Assembly: GCF_041021955.1 (NCBI RefSeq)
Contig: NZ_CP158375.1
Location: forward strand, 2,790,001-2,854,000
Source: Caulobacter sp. 73W
GTDB taxonomy: Bacteria; Pseudomonadota; Alphaproteobacteria; Caulobacterales; Caulobacteraceae
DNA length: 64,000 nt
Direction: 5' to 3'
The position numbers and the translations under genes are program-made. Of this stretch, positions 9,371 to 19,916 are shown piece by piece; the stretch's first letter is position 1, and every line of letters starts with the position of its first letter. Under the pieces are notes generated by a model. The model had not been told where the DNA came from. It ran no database searches and saw nothing but the letters and a program-made list of their open reading frames with translations.

Positions 9371-9413
9371 GCTCAAAGGCGTCCGGTCAGCAACTCGTGA
9401 CCGGCTTTTGAGC
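9371..9413 (+). other. Bipartite stem-loop between ybgC and tolQ
   Basis: GCTCAAA (9371-9377) pairs with TTTGAGC (9407-9413), and inside this CCGGTCA (9383-9389) pairs with TGACCGG (9398-9404). There is no U-tract. It lies in the 127-base tolQ leader and could be a weak terminator, an mRNA-processing site or an attenuator. Confidence 0.5.
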
Positions 9414-9493
9414 CACGCCATAGTTTCAACATCCCGCCGGGTCATGGCAAACGGACCCGAACCGCTACTGATTCGCATCCTTTCGGAGACCGC

Positions 9494-10183
9494 ATGGACG
9501 CCGCAGCCGCCAACTTCTCGTTCCTGCACCTGTTCATGCAGGCCGACTGGGTCGTCAAACTGGTGATGATCGGACTGGGCGCCGCGTCGCTGTGGTCCTG
9601 GGCGGTGATCCTGGACAAGGCGTTCAAGTTCACGGTGCTGAACCGCGAGGCGGACCGCTTCGAGGACAAGGTCAGCGGCGGCCGTTCGCTGGAAGACGTG
9701 GCGGCCGAAGCCGGCTCCAACCCGACCCAGCCCCTGCCCAAGATGCTGGTCTCGGCCCTGAAGGAATGGCGCGACGCCCGCGCCAAGGGCCGCATGGACG
9801 ATGCGCAGACGGCGATGCTGATCACCCGCATCGACCGCACCTTGGACAACACGATCGCTCGCGAGACCTCCAAGGCCGAGGACGGCCTGGGCCTGCTGGC
9901 CATCGTGGCCACGGCCTCGCCGTTCATCGGCCTGTTCGGCACGGTTTGGGGCATCATGAACGCCTTCCAGGCCATCGCCGCCGAGAAGAACACCTCGCTG
10001 GCGGTCGTGGCCCCGGCCATCGCCGAGGCCCTGTTCGCCACGGCCATCGGCCTGATCGCCGCCATCCCGGCCTATATCGCCTACAACAAGTTCTCGACCG
10101 ATGCGGCCAAGTTCGGCGGCCGGCTGGAGAACTTCGCCGACGACCTGTCCACCGCGATCCAGCGCCGCCTGGCGGAGCGCTGA
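9494..10183 (+). CDS. tolQ: Tol-Pal system proton channel subunit TolQ
   Basis: Inner-membrane MotA/ExbB-type protein that, with TolR, converts the proton motive force into motion of TolA during envelope constriction. The 229-residue product has three membrane segments: one near residues 17-37 and two in the C-terminal half around LGLLAIVATASPFIGLFGTVWGIMNAF and ALFATAIGLIAAIPAYIAYN. It is spaced 3 bases from tolR. Length and motifs are standard. Confidence 0.96.
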   Translation: MDAAAANFSFLHLFMQADWVVKLVMIGLGAASLWSWAVILDKAFKFTVLNREADRFEDKVSGGRSLEDVAAEAGSNPTQPLPKMLVSALKEWRDARAKGRMDDAQTAMLITRIDRTLDNTIARETSKAEDGLGLLAIVATASPFIGLFGTVWGIMNAFQAIAAEKNTSLAVVAPAIAEALFATAIGLIAAIPAYIAYNKFSTDAAKFGGRLENFADDLSTAIQRRLAER

Positions 10184-10186
10184 TCC

Positions 10187-10678
10187 ATGGGCATGTCCTC
10201 CCACGACGCCTTCTCGACCAATGGCGGTCGGGGCCGGCGCCGGCGGGGACGCCGCCGCGGCGCCCTGTCGGAGATCAACGTCACCCCGCTGGTCGACGTG
10301 ATGCTGGTGCTGCTGATCATCTTCATGATCAGCGCCCCGCTGCTGACCGCCGGGGTCGAGGTCGAGCTGCCCAAGACCGAGGCCGGCGCCATGCAGGACC
10401 AGAAGGAGCCGCTGACGGTCTCCATCCGGCAGGACGCCGCCGTGTTCATCGGCGAGACGCAAGTCCAGTTCGCCGAGCTGTCGCCGCGGCTGCACGAGCT
10501 TGCGGGCGAGGGGACCGAGACGCCGATCTTCGTGCGCGCCGACGGCCGCGCCTCTTACGAGATCGTCGCCCAGGTCATGGCCTCGCTGTCCACGTCGGGC
10601 TTCACCAAGATCAACCTCGTCACCGAGACGGGCGGCCCGTCCTCGGGCGCGCCGGCGGATAGCGCCGAGGCGCGGTAG
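10187..10678 (+). CDS. tolR: Tol-Pal system protein TolR
   Basis: The ExbD-type partner of TolQ. The 163-residue product has a basic N-terminus (about 10 arginines in residues 15-25), then INVTPLVDVMLVLLIIFMI, in which the conserved aspartate (LVDVML) is the proton-carrying residue of the single membrane helix. A periplasmic domain follows. It lies between tolQ and tolA with gaps of 2-3 bases, so the three are translated from one operon. Confidence 0.96.
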   Translation: MGMSSHDAFSTNGGRGRRRRGRRRGALSEINVTPLVDVMLVLLIIFMISAPLLTAGVEVELPKTEAGAMQDQKEPLTVSIRQDAAVFIGETQVQFAELSPRLHELAGEGTETPIFVRADGRASYEIVAQVMASLSTSGFTKINLVTETGGPSSGAPADSAEAR

Positions 10679-10680
10679 GC

Positions 10681-11508
10681 ATGGCGCGTGAACGGTCCAA
10701 CCGCACGCCGTTCCTGGCGGGATCGCTGATCCTCCACGCGGCGGTGATCGGCTCCTTCTTCGTCTCCTGGCCCTGGATGACGAAGAAGATGGTCGTCGCC
10801 TCCGTGCCGGTGACCATCGTCGCCGAGGGGCCGACCAATGTGCGCCCGGCGGTGCAGGGGCCCGAAGACCTGCTCGCCCAGACCGAAGATCCCGTGCCCG
10901 ACGCGACGCCGGAGCCCGCGGCTCCGCCCGCGCCCGTGCCGGAACCCGCCCCGCCGACCCCGGCCCCCAAGGCGGCGCAGAAACCCGTGCCGCAAAAGCC
11001 GGCCCCGACGCCCGCCCCCCAGAAGCCGCAGCCGAAGAAGCCCAACCCGGCCAAGCCGAAGGAAGACGCCTTCGACCTCGACGCCCTGGCGGCCTCGATC
11101 AACAAGGGCCGCAAGCCCGCCGGTCGCCCCAACTCGAACGCCCAGCGTGGCCCCAACCGCGCCGAGACCGCCGTGGAGGCGCGTCCCGCCGCCGGCGCGG
11201 CCACTGGCATGACCGCCTCGCAATTGGCGACCCTGGGCGCGCAGCTGGAACGCCTGTGGAACCCGAACTGCGAGGTCGAGGGCGGCCGCGACGTGGCACT
11301 GACCGTCTCGGCGACCATTTCCTCGACCGGCCAGCTGGTGGGCCAGCCACGGGTCATCAAGGGCATGAACAGCAATCCGATCACCCAGGCGGCAGCCACC
11401 CGGGCCATTTCCGCGTTCGGACGAGCGGCGCCGTTCTCGGTGCCTCCCGGCTTCCGTCAGCAGGAGATCGGGTTCAACTTCAACGCCAAGTCGGCCTGCT
11501 CAAACTAG
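10681..11508 (+). CDS. tolA: TolA-like protein with TonB-type C-terminal domain
   Basis: A 275-residue envelope-spanning protein: membrane anchor at about residues 12-30, a proline/alanine/lysine-rich linker (about 55-135), and a C-terminal TonB/TolA-like domain (QLATLGAQLERLWNPNC... to the end) with cysteines near its edges. It should couple TolQR to TolB and Pal. It is much shorter than E. coli TolA (421 residues) because the helical stalk is replaced by a short proline-rich linker, which is usual for alphaproteobacteria. Position between tolR and tolB settles identity. Confidence 0.92.
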   Translation: MARERSNRTPFLAGSLILHAAVIGSFFVSWPWMTKKMVVASVPVTIVAEGPTNVRPAVQGPEDLLAQTEDPVPDATPEPAAPPAPVPEPAPPTPAPKAAQKPVPQKPAPTPAPQKPQPKKPNPAKPKEDAFDLDALAASINKGRKPAGRPNSNAQRGPNRAETAVEARPAAGAATGMTASQLATLGAQLERLWNPNCEVEGGRDVALTVSATISSTGQLVGQPRVIKGMNSNPITQAAATRAISAFGRAAPFSVPPGFRQQEIGFNFNAKSACSN

Positions 11509-11526
11509 ATAAGGACCGTTGACGCC

Positions 11527-12825
11527 ATGAAAGCCCGTCTCGCCATCCTCGCCATGGCCGTCGCCCTTCTCGGGGGTGTCGCCGCGCCGACCATGTCGCG
11601 CGCCCAGGGCCTGGTCGTCGACGTCAACAAGGGCGCGGTGGCCCCGCTGCCGATCGCCATCCCGAACTTCTCGGGCGCGACCCGCGGCGGCGACATCGCC
11701 CAGGTCATCAGCGGCAATCTGGAGCGCTCGGGCCTGTTCGCGCCGGTGCCCCCGGCCCGTTTCCCGACCCAGACCATGGACGTGAACGTCCAGCCGGTGT
11801 TCGAGAACTGGAAGGGCGTCGGCGCCCAGGCCATGATCAACGGCCAGGTGACGGTCGAGGCCGACGGCCGCCTGCGCGTCGATTTCCGCCTGTGGGACGT
11901 CTATGGCCAACGGCAGCTGCTGGGCCTGCAGTTCTCGGCCCCGGCCGAGAACTGGCGCCGGATCGCCCACAAGATCAGTGACGCGGTCTATGAGAACCTG
12001 ACGGGCGAGAAGGGGTATTTCGACACCCGCGTGGTGTTCGTGGCCGAGAGCGGCCCGAAGCTGAACCGCGTGAAGCGTCTGGCGATCATGGATCAGGACG
12101 GGGCCAACCCGAACTACCTGACCGACGGTTCGTACATCGTCATGACGCCGCGCTTCTCGGCGAACAGCCAGGAGATCACCTACATGGCGCTGCGGCCCAC
12201 GGGGTCGAGCCTGTACCTGTTCAACCTGGAGACCGGCCGTCAGGAGACCCTGGGCCGCTTCCCGGGCATGGTGTTCGCGCCGCGCTTCTCGCCGGACGGC
12301 GGCAAGGTCGCGTTCTCGGTCGAGCGGGCCGGCAACAGCGACATCTACATCATGGATCTGCGCAGCCGGCAGTCGACGCGGATCACCACCGATCCGGCCA
12401 TCGACACCTCGCCGTCGTTCTCGCCGGACGGGACGAAGATCGTCTTCAACTCCGACCGGGGCGGCACGGCCCAGCTCTACATCATGAACACCGACGGCTC
12501 GGGCGTTCGCCGCATCTCGTACGGCGGCGGCCGCTACACCACCCCGGTGTGGAGCCCGCGCGGCGACTTCATCGCCTTCACAAAGCAGGCCGGCGGCTTC
12601 TCGATCGGCGTGATGCGTCCGGACGGTTCGGACGAGCGCATCCTGACCTCGTCGTCGCTGGAGGAAGGCCCGACCTGGGCCCCCAACGGACGGGTGATCA
12701 TGTTCTTCCGCGAGAACGGCGGCGGAGCCAAGCTTTGGACCGTGGACATCACCGGCCGCATCCTGCGTCCGGCGCCGTATCCGGGTTCGGGTTCGGACCC
12801 GGCGTGGTCGCCGCTGCTGGACTGA
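11527..12825 (+). CDS. tolB: Periplasmic Tol-Pal system protein TolB
   Basis: Periplasmic beta-propeller that contacts Pal and TolA. The 432-residue precursor has a signal peptide cleaved near residue 26-27 (MSRA-QG), an N-terminal alpha/beta domain, and about five propeller blades from residue 190 on. The blades show the WD-like repeat SPDGxKIxFxSxRxG..xLYIMxxDG. The gene follows tolA by 18 bases and is followed by pal after a 160-base gap. Confidence 0.96.
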   Translation: MKARLAILAMAVALLGGVAAPTMSRAQGLVVDVNKGAVAPLPIAIPNFSGATRGGDIAQVISGNLERSGLFAPVPPARFPTQTMDVNVQPVFENWKGVGAQAMINGQVTVEADGRLRVDFRLWDVYGQRQLLGLQFSAPAENWRRIAHKISDAVYENLTGEKGYFDTRVVFVAESGPKLNRVKRLAIMDQDGANPNYLTDGSYIVMTPRFSANSQEITYMALRPTGSSLYLFNLETGRQETLGRFPGMVFAPRFSPDGGKVAFSVERAGNSDIYIMDLRSRQSTRITTDPAIDTSPSFSPDGTKIVFNSDRGGTAQLYIMNTDGSGVRRISYGGGRYTTPVWSPRGDFIAFTKQAGGFSIGVMRPDGSDERILTSSSLEEGPTWAPNGRVIMFFRENGGGAKLWTVDITGRILRPAPYPGSGSDPAWSPLLD

Positions 12826-12877
12826 CTGCAACCTAGGCCGCGCTGCCGCGTTGCGCCTTCGAACGACCCTATGGCCA

Positions 12878-12908
12878 TGTTTGTGACGTCTTCTGACGTG
12901 TTTGTGAC
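12878..12908. promoter_or_regulatory. Spaced direct repeat in the pal leader
   Basis: The decamer TGTTTGTGAC occurs at 12878-12887 and again at 12899-12908, exactly 21 bases apart, so both copies face the same side of the helix. It lies about 80-110 bases upstream of the pal ATG, in an otherwise unexplained gap. This resembles a tandem response-regulator site. The binding factor is unknown. Confidence 0.5.
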
Positions 12909-12988
12909 CGGCGCCCGGCGTTTTGTCATGCCGATGCAAACAAGCTTGAGTATAGGGTTCGCTGGACTTTTTAGCTGAGGAGGAAGCT

Positions 12989-13540
12989 ATGAGCTTCAAC
13001 ACCAAGCGCGCCGGTCAACTGGTGCTTATCGGCGTCGCCGCCGCCACTCTCGCCGCCTGCGCTTCGAAGCCGAAGCCGGCCCCGGCTGCGGAAGCCCCCG
13101 CTCCGGCTCCCACCGCGCCGTCCTATCCGACCACGCCGCCGGCTCCCCCGCCGGTGCAGAGCGGCCCGATCCCGGGTTCGGTGCAGGACTTCGTCGTCAA
13201 CGTCGGCGACCGCGTCTACTTCGACCTCGACAGCTATTCGGTCCGCGCCGACGCCGAGCCGGTCCTGGCCGGCCAAGCCGCCTGGCTGGCCCGCTATCCG
13301 GCCGTGAAGATCCGCATCGAAGGCAACGCCGACGAACGCGGCACCCGCGAATACAACCTGGCTCTCGGCGCCCGCCGCGCCAACTCCGTGCGTGACTTCC
13401 TGGTCGCCCGCGGCGTTTCGGCCGCCCGCATCGAGACGATCTCCTACGGCAAGGAACGTCCGATCGACGGCGGTTCGGGCGAGGACGCCTGGGCCAAGAA
13501 CCGTAACGCCGGCACCGCCATCACCGAAGGCGCGCGCTAA
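12989..13540 (+). CDS. pal: Peptidoglycan-associated lipoprotein Pal
   Basis: Outer-membrane lipoprotein that binds diaminopimelate in peptidoglycan and TolB. The 183-residue precursor has a lipobox LAAC with Cys24 as the lipidated residue, a Pro/Ala linker, and an OmpA-like domain with GNADERGTREYN...GARRAN, in which the conserved D and R bind peptidoglycan. GAGGAGGAAG gives a strong ribosome binding site 2-10 bases before the ATG, fitting an abundant protein. It ends in a strong terminator. Confidence 0.97.
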   Translation: MSFNTKRAGQLVLIGVAAATLAACASKPKPAPAAEAPAPAPTAPSYPTTPPAPPPVQSGPIPGSVQDFVVNVGDRVYFDLDSYSVRADAEPVLAGQAAWLARYPAVKIRIEGNADERGTREYNLALGARRANSVRDFLVARGVSAARIETISYGKERPIDGGSGEDAWAKNRNAGTAITEGAR

Positions 13541-13579
13541 GCGTTCGCCGGTCCTCGCCGGACCGGTAAGACAAGTCGA

Positions 13580-13610
13580 GGCCGCTCCTGCGAAGGGGCG
13601 GCCTTTGCTT
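13580..13610 (+). terminator. Terminator after pal
   Basis: GGCCGCTCC (13580-13588) pairs with GGGGCGGCC (13595-13603) around a TGCGAA loop, followed by TTTGCTT. Position 40 bases after pal fits an intrinsic terminator, with partial read-through possible into cpoB. Confidence 0.75.
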
Positions 13611-13667
13611 TGCATCTAGGGTGAGCGCGCCGTAATTTCGTCGCCGCCTTCGCTGAAGAGAGTTCTG

Positions 13668-14519
13668 ATGAAGCTCAAGTCCGCCGCCTTCGCCGCCCTG
13701 CTCGCCACGTCCGCGCTGACGGGCGCGGCCGCCATCGCCCAGACCCCGCTGCCGCTGGAGGCTGATCCGCTGGACGACCGTTCGGCCCGCCGCGTGGAGC
13801 GGATGGAGAAGGTTGTCCGCGAGCTGCGCTCGATCGTCTTCCAGGGCCGCGACACGGGTAAGCCCGTGGTCGTGCAGCCGGCGGAGACCGAGGCGATGAT
13901 CCAGACCATGGCCACCCGGGTCACCGACCTGGAGGAAAGCCTGCAGCGTCTGAACGGCCAGAACGAGACCCTGAACTTCGACCTGAACCAGGCCAAGCGC
14001 GAGGCCGCCGACGCCAAGAACCAGGCGATGGCCCTGAACGACCGCCTGACCGCCCTGGAGCAGAAGATCGCCTCCGGCATGGTCGCCGCTCCGCCGCCGG
14101 GCGAGACGGGCGGCCTGCCCATGGCGCAGGACGTGGATCCCGAGACCGCCTTCGCCAACGCCCGGCAGATGCTGTTGGACGGCGACTACGCCGGCGCCGA
14201 GCGCGCCTTCGCCGGTTTCGTGGAGCAGCACGGCGACAGCCCCAAGGGCGCCGAGGCCCGCTACTGGCTGGCCGAGACGCAGTATGTGCGCCAGGCCTAT
14301 CCGGACGCCGCCGCGTCCTACATCGGCGCGATCCGCGGCTGGCCCAAGACCGGCTGGGCGCCGGACGCGGTGGTCAAGCTGGCCCGCTCGCTGTCGGCGA
14401 TGAACCGCGCGGCCGACGCCTGCAAGACGCTGGATGAGCTGCCCAAGCGCTATCCCAACGCCTCGGCGGCGGTGAAGAGCCGCGCCGCCACCACGCGGAC
14501 CCAGGCCAAGTGCGCCTAG
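13668..14519 (+). CDS. cpoB: Cell division coordinator CpoB (YbgF)
   Basis: Periplasmic protein that links Tol-Pal with peptidoglycan synthesis at constriction. The 283-residue precursor has a signal peptide cleaved near AAAIAQ-TP (about residue 26), a coiled coil at about 80-130 (DLEESLQRLNGQNETLNFDLNQ region), and C-terminal TPR-like repeats (AFANARQMLLDGDYAGAERAF, YWLAETQYVRQAYPDAAASYIGA). It overlaps tilS by 10 bases. The domain order matches the family exactly. Confidence 0.93.
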   Translation: MKLKSAAFAALLATSALTGAAAIAQTPLPLEADPLDDRSARRVERMEKVVRELRSIVFQGRDTGKPVVVQPAETEAMIQTMATRVTDLEESLQRLNGQNETLNFDLNQAKREAADAKNQAMALNDRLTALEQKIASGMVAAPPPGETGGLPMAQDVDPETAFANARQMLLDGDYAGAERAFAGFVEQHGDSPKGAEARYWLAETQYVRQAYPDAAASYIGAIRGWPKTGWAPDAVVKLARSLSAMNRAADACKTLDELPKRYPNASAAVKSRAATTRTQAKCA

Positions 14520-15721
14520 AGGCGGTCTCGGCGGTTCTCGACCGCCGGCTGCTTTCCGCGTCTTCCGCTCCGCTCGCCGTCGGCCTGTCCGGCGGGGGCG
14601 ACTCCCTGGCCCTGCTGCTGATCGCCGACCGGTGGGCGCGGGCCAAGGGGCGTCGCCTGCTGGTCCTGACCGTGGATCACGGGCTCAATCCCCTCAGCGC
14701 CGACTGGACCGCCCGCTGCGGCCGGATCGCGGCGGAGCTTGGCTGGGACTTCCGCGCTCTGGCCTGGAGCGGCGACAAGCCGTCAACCGGCCTGCCCGCC
14801 GCCGCCCGCCGGGCGCGCCACGCCCTGCTGGCCGACGCGGCGCGGGAGGCGGGGGCGAGGGTCATCCTGCTGGGCCACACCGCCGACGACCTGGCCGAGG
14901 GCGCGGCCATGCGGGCCGAGGGCTCCAGCGTCTCCGATCCCCGCGAATGGTCGCCGTCGCCAGCCTGGCCGCAGGGGCGGGGCGTATTCGTGCTGCGGCC
15001 CATGCTAGGCCTGCGGCGGGCGCAGATCCGCGACTGGCTGACGGCGCAGGGCCGCGACTGGGTCGACGATCCGGCCAATGAAGACCAGCGCTTCGCCCGC
15101 AGCCGGGCGCGGGCGGGAGCGCCCCAGGCGGCGCGGGTTTCCGAGCCGACCGCCGATACGGCCGCTCCAGAGCTCCAGGCGGCCCGCTGGGGCCTGCTGG
15201 ACCTGCCCCGCACCCTCAGCGCCCGCAGCCTGGCCGCCGCCTGTCTGAGCGCCGCCGGCACCGACGCGCCGCCGCGCGGCGAGCGGCTGGAGCGGCTGGT
15301 GGATCAGGTGCGGAGCGGGCTGGCGTTCACCGCCACCCTGGCCGGCGCCCGGATCGAGGCCGAGGGCGACCGTGTACTGGTCGCCCGCAACGCCGGGGAG
15401 GCGTCGCGGGGCGGCCTGCCGACCCTGGCGCTGGAGCCGGGCGCAGCCGTCGTCTGGGACGGGCGTTTCGAGATCACCGCCGACCGGCCGGGCCTGAGCG
15501 TCGCGGCCCTGAAAGGGCGGGCCGCCCGCCTGTCGAGGACCCAGCAGGACGCCCTGCGCGCCGTACCGGCTGTCGCGCGGCCTGCCCTGCCGGTGATCCT
15601 TTTGCCCGGCGACGGCGTTTCCTGCCCGCTGCTGGACGACGAAACCCCAGTGCGTGTAAGGGCTCTGGCCGCAGAACGTCATTCCGCCGCCTGCGGCCTA
15701 ACGACCCGCGAACCAGGCTGA
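14510..15721 (+). CDS. tilS: tRNA(Ile)-lysidine synthase
   Basis: Modifies C34 of tRNA-Ile2 (CAU) to lysidine, changing both codon and amino-acid identity; essential. The 403-residue product has the N-type ATP pyrophosphatase loop LSGGGDS at residues 26-32. GTG 14510 is the start and lies inside the last codons of cpoB. The placement cpoB-tilS-ftsH is conserved in alphaproteobacteria. The C-terminal domain is divergent and alanine/arginine-rich but the length is normal. Confidence 0.93.
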   Translation: MRLEAVSAVLDRRLLSASSAPLAVGLSGGGDSLALLLIADRWARAKGRRLLVLTVDHGLNPLSADWTARCGRIAAELGWDFRALAWSGDKPSTGLPAAARRARHALLADAAREAGARVILLGHTADDLAEGAAMRAEGSSVSDPREWSPSPAWPQGRGVFVLRPMLGLRRAQIRDWLTAQGRDWVDDPANEDQRFARSRARAGAPQAARVSEPTADTAAPELQAARWGLLDLPRTLSARSLAAACLSAAGTDAPPRGERLERLVDQVRSGLAFTATLAGARIEAEGDRVLVARNAGEASRGGLPTLALEPGAAVVWDGRFEITADRPGLSVAALKGRAARLSRTQQDALRAVPAVARPALPVILLPGDGVSCPLLDDETPVRVRALAAERHSAACGLTTREPG

Positions 15722-15803
15722 CCACACGCGTGCGTGGCGAAATCGCGCTGGTCATCCTATCTTGCGTAGATCGCCCCGTTGGGCGGGAGAAGATTGAAGA
15801 GCC

Positions 15804-17681
<1,878 letters not shown>

Positions 17682-17687
17682 TGCGTT

Positions 17688-17720
17688 AAAGGGGGAGCCA
17701 TGAAGCTCCCCCTTTTTCTT
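17688..17720 (+). terminator. ftsH terminator overlapping the next start codon
   Basis: AAAGGGGGAGC (17688-17698) pairs with GCTCCCCCTTT (17705-17715) around the loop CATGAA, followed by further T residues to 17720. The loop contains the ATG (17700-17702) of the downstream hydrolase, and its Shine-Dalgarno sequence is the left arm. The 3' arm and U-tract encode KLPLF of its signal peptide. Confidence 0.8.
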
Positions 17721-18716
17721 TGCGCCCTGACGCTCGCCGCCACGCCCATTGCTGGCCCCGCCTTCGCCCAGGCGCCGGTCGCCGTGAACGCGACGCTTGA
17801 GGGGTACGCCTATCCCTATCCGGTCAGCGTCCTGCCCGTGGTCGTGGAGGCCAAGGGCAAGCGGGTGCAGACCAGGCTCGCCTACATGGACGTCGCGCCG
17901 ACCAGCCTGGCCAACGGGCGCACGGTGCTGCTGCTGCACGGCCGCAACTTTCCGGCCGGCTATTGGGGCGGGACCATCAAGGCCCTGACGGCGGCCGGCT
18001 ATCGCGTGGTGGCGCCGGACCAGATCAACTTCGGCAAGTCGGGCCGTGTCGACGGCATGGCGGTCAGCTTCGAGGTGATGGCGGAGCACACCTGGGCGCT
18101 GCTGGACCACCTGAAGATCGACAAGGCCGACGTGCTCGCCCACTCCATGGGCAACATGGCGGCGACGCGCCTGGTGCTGGCTCACCCGGAGCGGGTGGGA
18201 CGGCTGGCCATGTATGCGCCCATCGGGCTGCAGGACTATCGTCCCCTGACGCCGCCCATCGACCCCGAGGCGCTTGCGCGGGCCGAGAGCGCCAAGGGGG
18301 CGGCCGCCTATCGCAAGGAGCTGACGGCCAGCTACGGCCTGGCCTCGTCCGAGGTGATCGAACCGTTCGTGACTCTGCGCGAGCAGATCAAGGCCAGCCA
18401 GGACTGGCCTTTCTTTGTGCGCACCTTCAACGCCAGCGCCGTGGCCATCCGCGACCTGCCGGTGGCGCAGGACATTCCCCGCATCCCGGTGAAGACCCTG
18501 TTCCTGGTCGGGAGCACGGATCGCGCCGCGCCAGGCAAGGCCCAGGCGACCGAGGCCGACAAGGCGAAGTTCAGGACGGTGGCCGAACTGGCCCAGGCGC
18601 TGGCGCCGACCCTGCCCGACGCCAAGGTCCAGGTGTTTGACGGGCGCGGCCACCTGATCCATCTGGAGGATCCGCAGGCCTTTCATAAGGCCGTCCTCGA
18701 CTTCCTGGCGCAATGA
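17700..18716 (+). CDS. Secreted alpha/beta hydrolase
   Basis: A 338-residue precursor with a signal peptide cleaved after AFA (about residue 23), so it is periplasmic or secreted. The alpha/beta-hydrolase fold is shown by the oxyanion strand LLLHGRNFPAGYW (78-89), nucleophile elbow AHSMG with S149, and the C-terminal GRGHLIHLEDP with H318. Substrate unknown; the family includes epoxide hydrolases, esterases and haloperoxidases. It overlaps folP by four bases. Expression must pass the ftsH terminator or escape the hairpin covering its start. Confidence 0.87.
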   Translation: MKLPLFLCALTLAATPIAGPAFAQAPVAVNATLEGYAYPYPVSVLPVVVEAKGKRVQTRLAYMDVAPTSLANGRTVLLLHGRNFPAGYWGGTIKALTAAGYRVVAPDQINFGKSGRVDGMAVSFEVMAEHTWALLDHLKIDKADVLAHSMGNMAATRLVLAHPERVGRLAMYAPIGLQDYRPLTPPIDPEALARAESAKGAAAYRKELTASYGLASSEVIEPFVTLREQIKASQDWPFFVRTFNASAVAIRDLPVAQDIPRIPVKTLFLVGSTDRAAPGKAQATEADKAKFRTVAELAQALAPTLPDAKVQVFDGRGHLIHLEDPQAFHKAVLDFLAQ

Positions 18717-19525
18717 ACGCACCCGACCGGCCCCTGGTGATGGGGATCGTCAATGTCACGCCGGACAGCTTCTCCGACGGCGGCCGTTTCACGGGGCCGG
18801 AGGCGGGGCTGGCCCATGCTCGCAAGCTGGTCGCCGACGGGGCGGACATCCTCGACATCGGCGGCGAGTCCACCCGCCCCGGCGCGGCGCCGGTCAGCGA
18901 GGCGGACGAGATCGCGCGAGTGGTCCCGCTGATCCGGGCGATCCGGGCGGAGAGCCCCATCGCCATCTCCGTCGACACCATGAAGCCCGCCGTGGCCCGC
19001 GCCGCCATGGCCGCCGGCGCGAGCATCTGGAACGACGTGGCGGCCCTGGGCTTCACGCCCGAGGGGCCGGCCGTGGCCGCCGAACTGGGCTGCGAGGTGG
19101 TGCTGATGCACATGCAGGGCGAGCCGCGCTCGATGCAGGCGGCGCCGCACTATGACGACGTGGTGGGCGAGGTGCTGGCTCTCCTCGCCGCCCGCGCGGG
19201 CGCGGCCATGGCGGCGGGCGTGGCGCGGGAGAAGATCTGGCTCGATCCCGGCATCGGCTTCGGCAAGACGGTGGAGCACAACCTCGCCCTGCTGGCGGCT
19301 CTGCCGCTGTTCGTGGAGACGGGTTTCCCGGTCCTGCTGGGGGTGAGCCGCAAGCGCTTCATCCAGGGGCTCGATCCGCTGGCCGTGGAGGCTTCGGGGC
19401 GGCTGGGCGGCTCCCTGGCGGCGGCCCTGGCGGGCGCGCGGGCCGGGGTGGCGGCCGTGCGGGTGCATGACGTGCGCGAGACGGCGCAGGCGTTGCTGGT
19501 GCAGCGGGCGATCGAGGGGGCTTGA
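18713..19525 (+). CDS. folP: Dihydropteroate synthase
   Basis: Condenses p-aminobenzoate with hydroxymethyl-dihydropterin diphosphate in folate synthesis; the sulfonamide target. The 270-residue product has the canonical MGIVNVTPDSFSDGG at 10-24 and DILDIGGESTRPGA at 45-58, plus VLLGVSRKRFI near the substrate pocket. It is coupled by a 4-base overlap to the hydrolase rather than lying directly after ftsH as in many proteobacteria, so the hydrolase looks like an insertion into an ftsH-folP arrangement. Confidence 0.96.
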   Translation: MNAPDRPLVMGIVNVTPDSFSDGGRFTGPEAGLAHARKLVADGADILDIGGESTRPGAAPVSEADEIARVVPLIRAIRAESPIAISVDTMKPAVARAAMAAGASIWNDVAALGFTPEGPAVAAELGCEVVLMHMQGEPRSMQAAPHYDDVVGEVLALLAARAGAAMAAGVAREKIWLDPGIGFGKTVEHNLALLAALPLFVETGFPVLLGVSRKRFIQGLDPLAVEASGRLGGSLAAALAGARAGVAAVRVHDVRETAQALLVQRAIEGA

Positions 19526-19530
19526 GGTAC

Positions 19531-19633
19531 TGCGTCCTTCGAGACGGCTTGCGACCTCCTCAGGATGACGAATTCAGTTGGCGACAAAGCTCGTCATGCT
19601 GAGGAGCGCGCCAGCGCGTCTCGAAGCACGCAC
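19531..19633. repeat. Paired-palindrome repeat, copy B
   Basis: TGCGTCCTTCGAGACG...CTCCTCAGGATGACGA on the left and CGTCATGCTGAGGAGCGC...CGCGTCTCGAAGCACGCA on the right form two nested inverted repeats. It starts 6 bases after the folP stop codon. Same family as copies A and C. Confidence 0.85.
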
Positions 19634-19916
19634 GGCGTCGCCGCTTCGCGCGGATTGCTGCGAAGGTCGGGAGGGCGGCGGAGCGACGGACAGCTCCCGA
19701 TCGGGTTGGAGTGGACTGAAGGTAGATCGTCCGGCGCTCCGCGCGGGTCCTTGTCGTGAACGCTGCGATCGACGCCATCGATGAGACAGCAAACCCGGCG
19801 TCGGTCGGCCTCCAGGGGGACCCCGCTCCCGCCGCCCGCCGGCACGTGGCCACGCGCGCTCTCGTGCGACGGGATGAAGAGAGATGACGAGAGGTTCGGA
19901 GGCGGGGGATAAGTCT

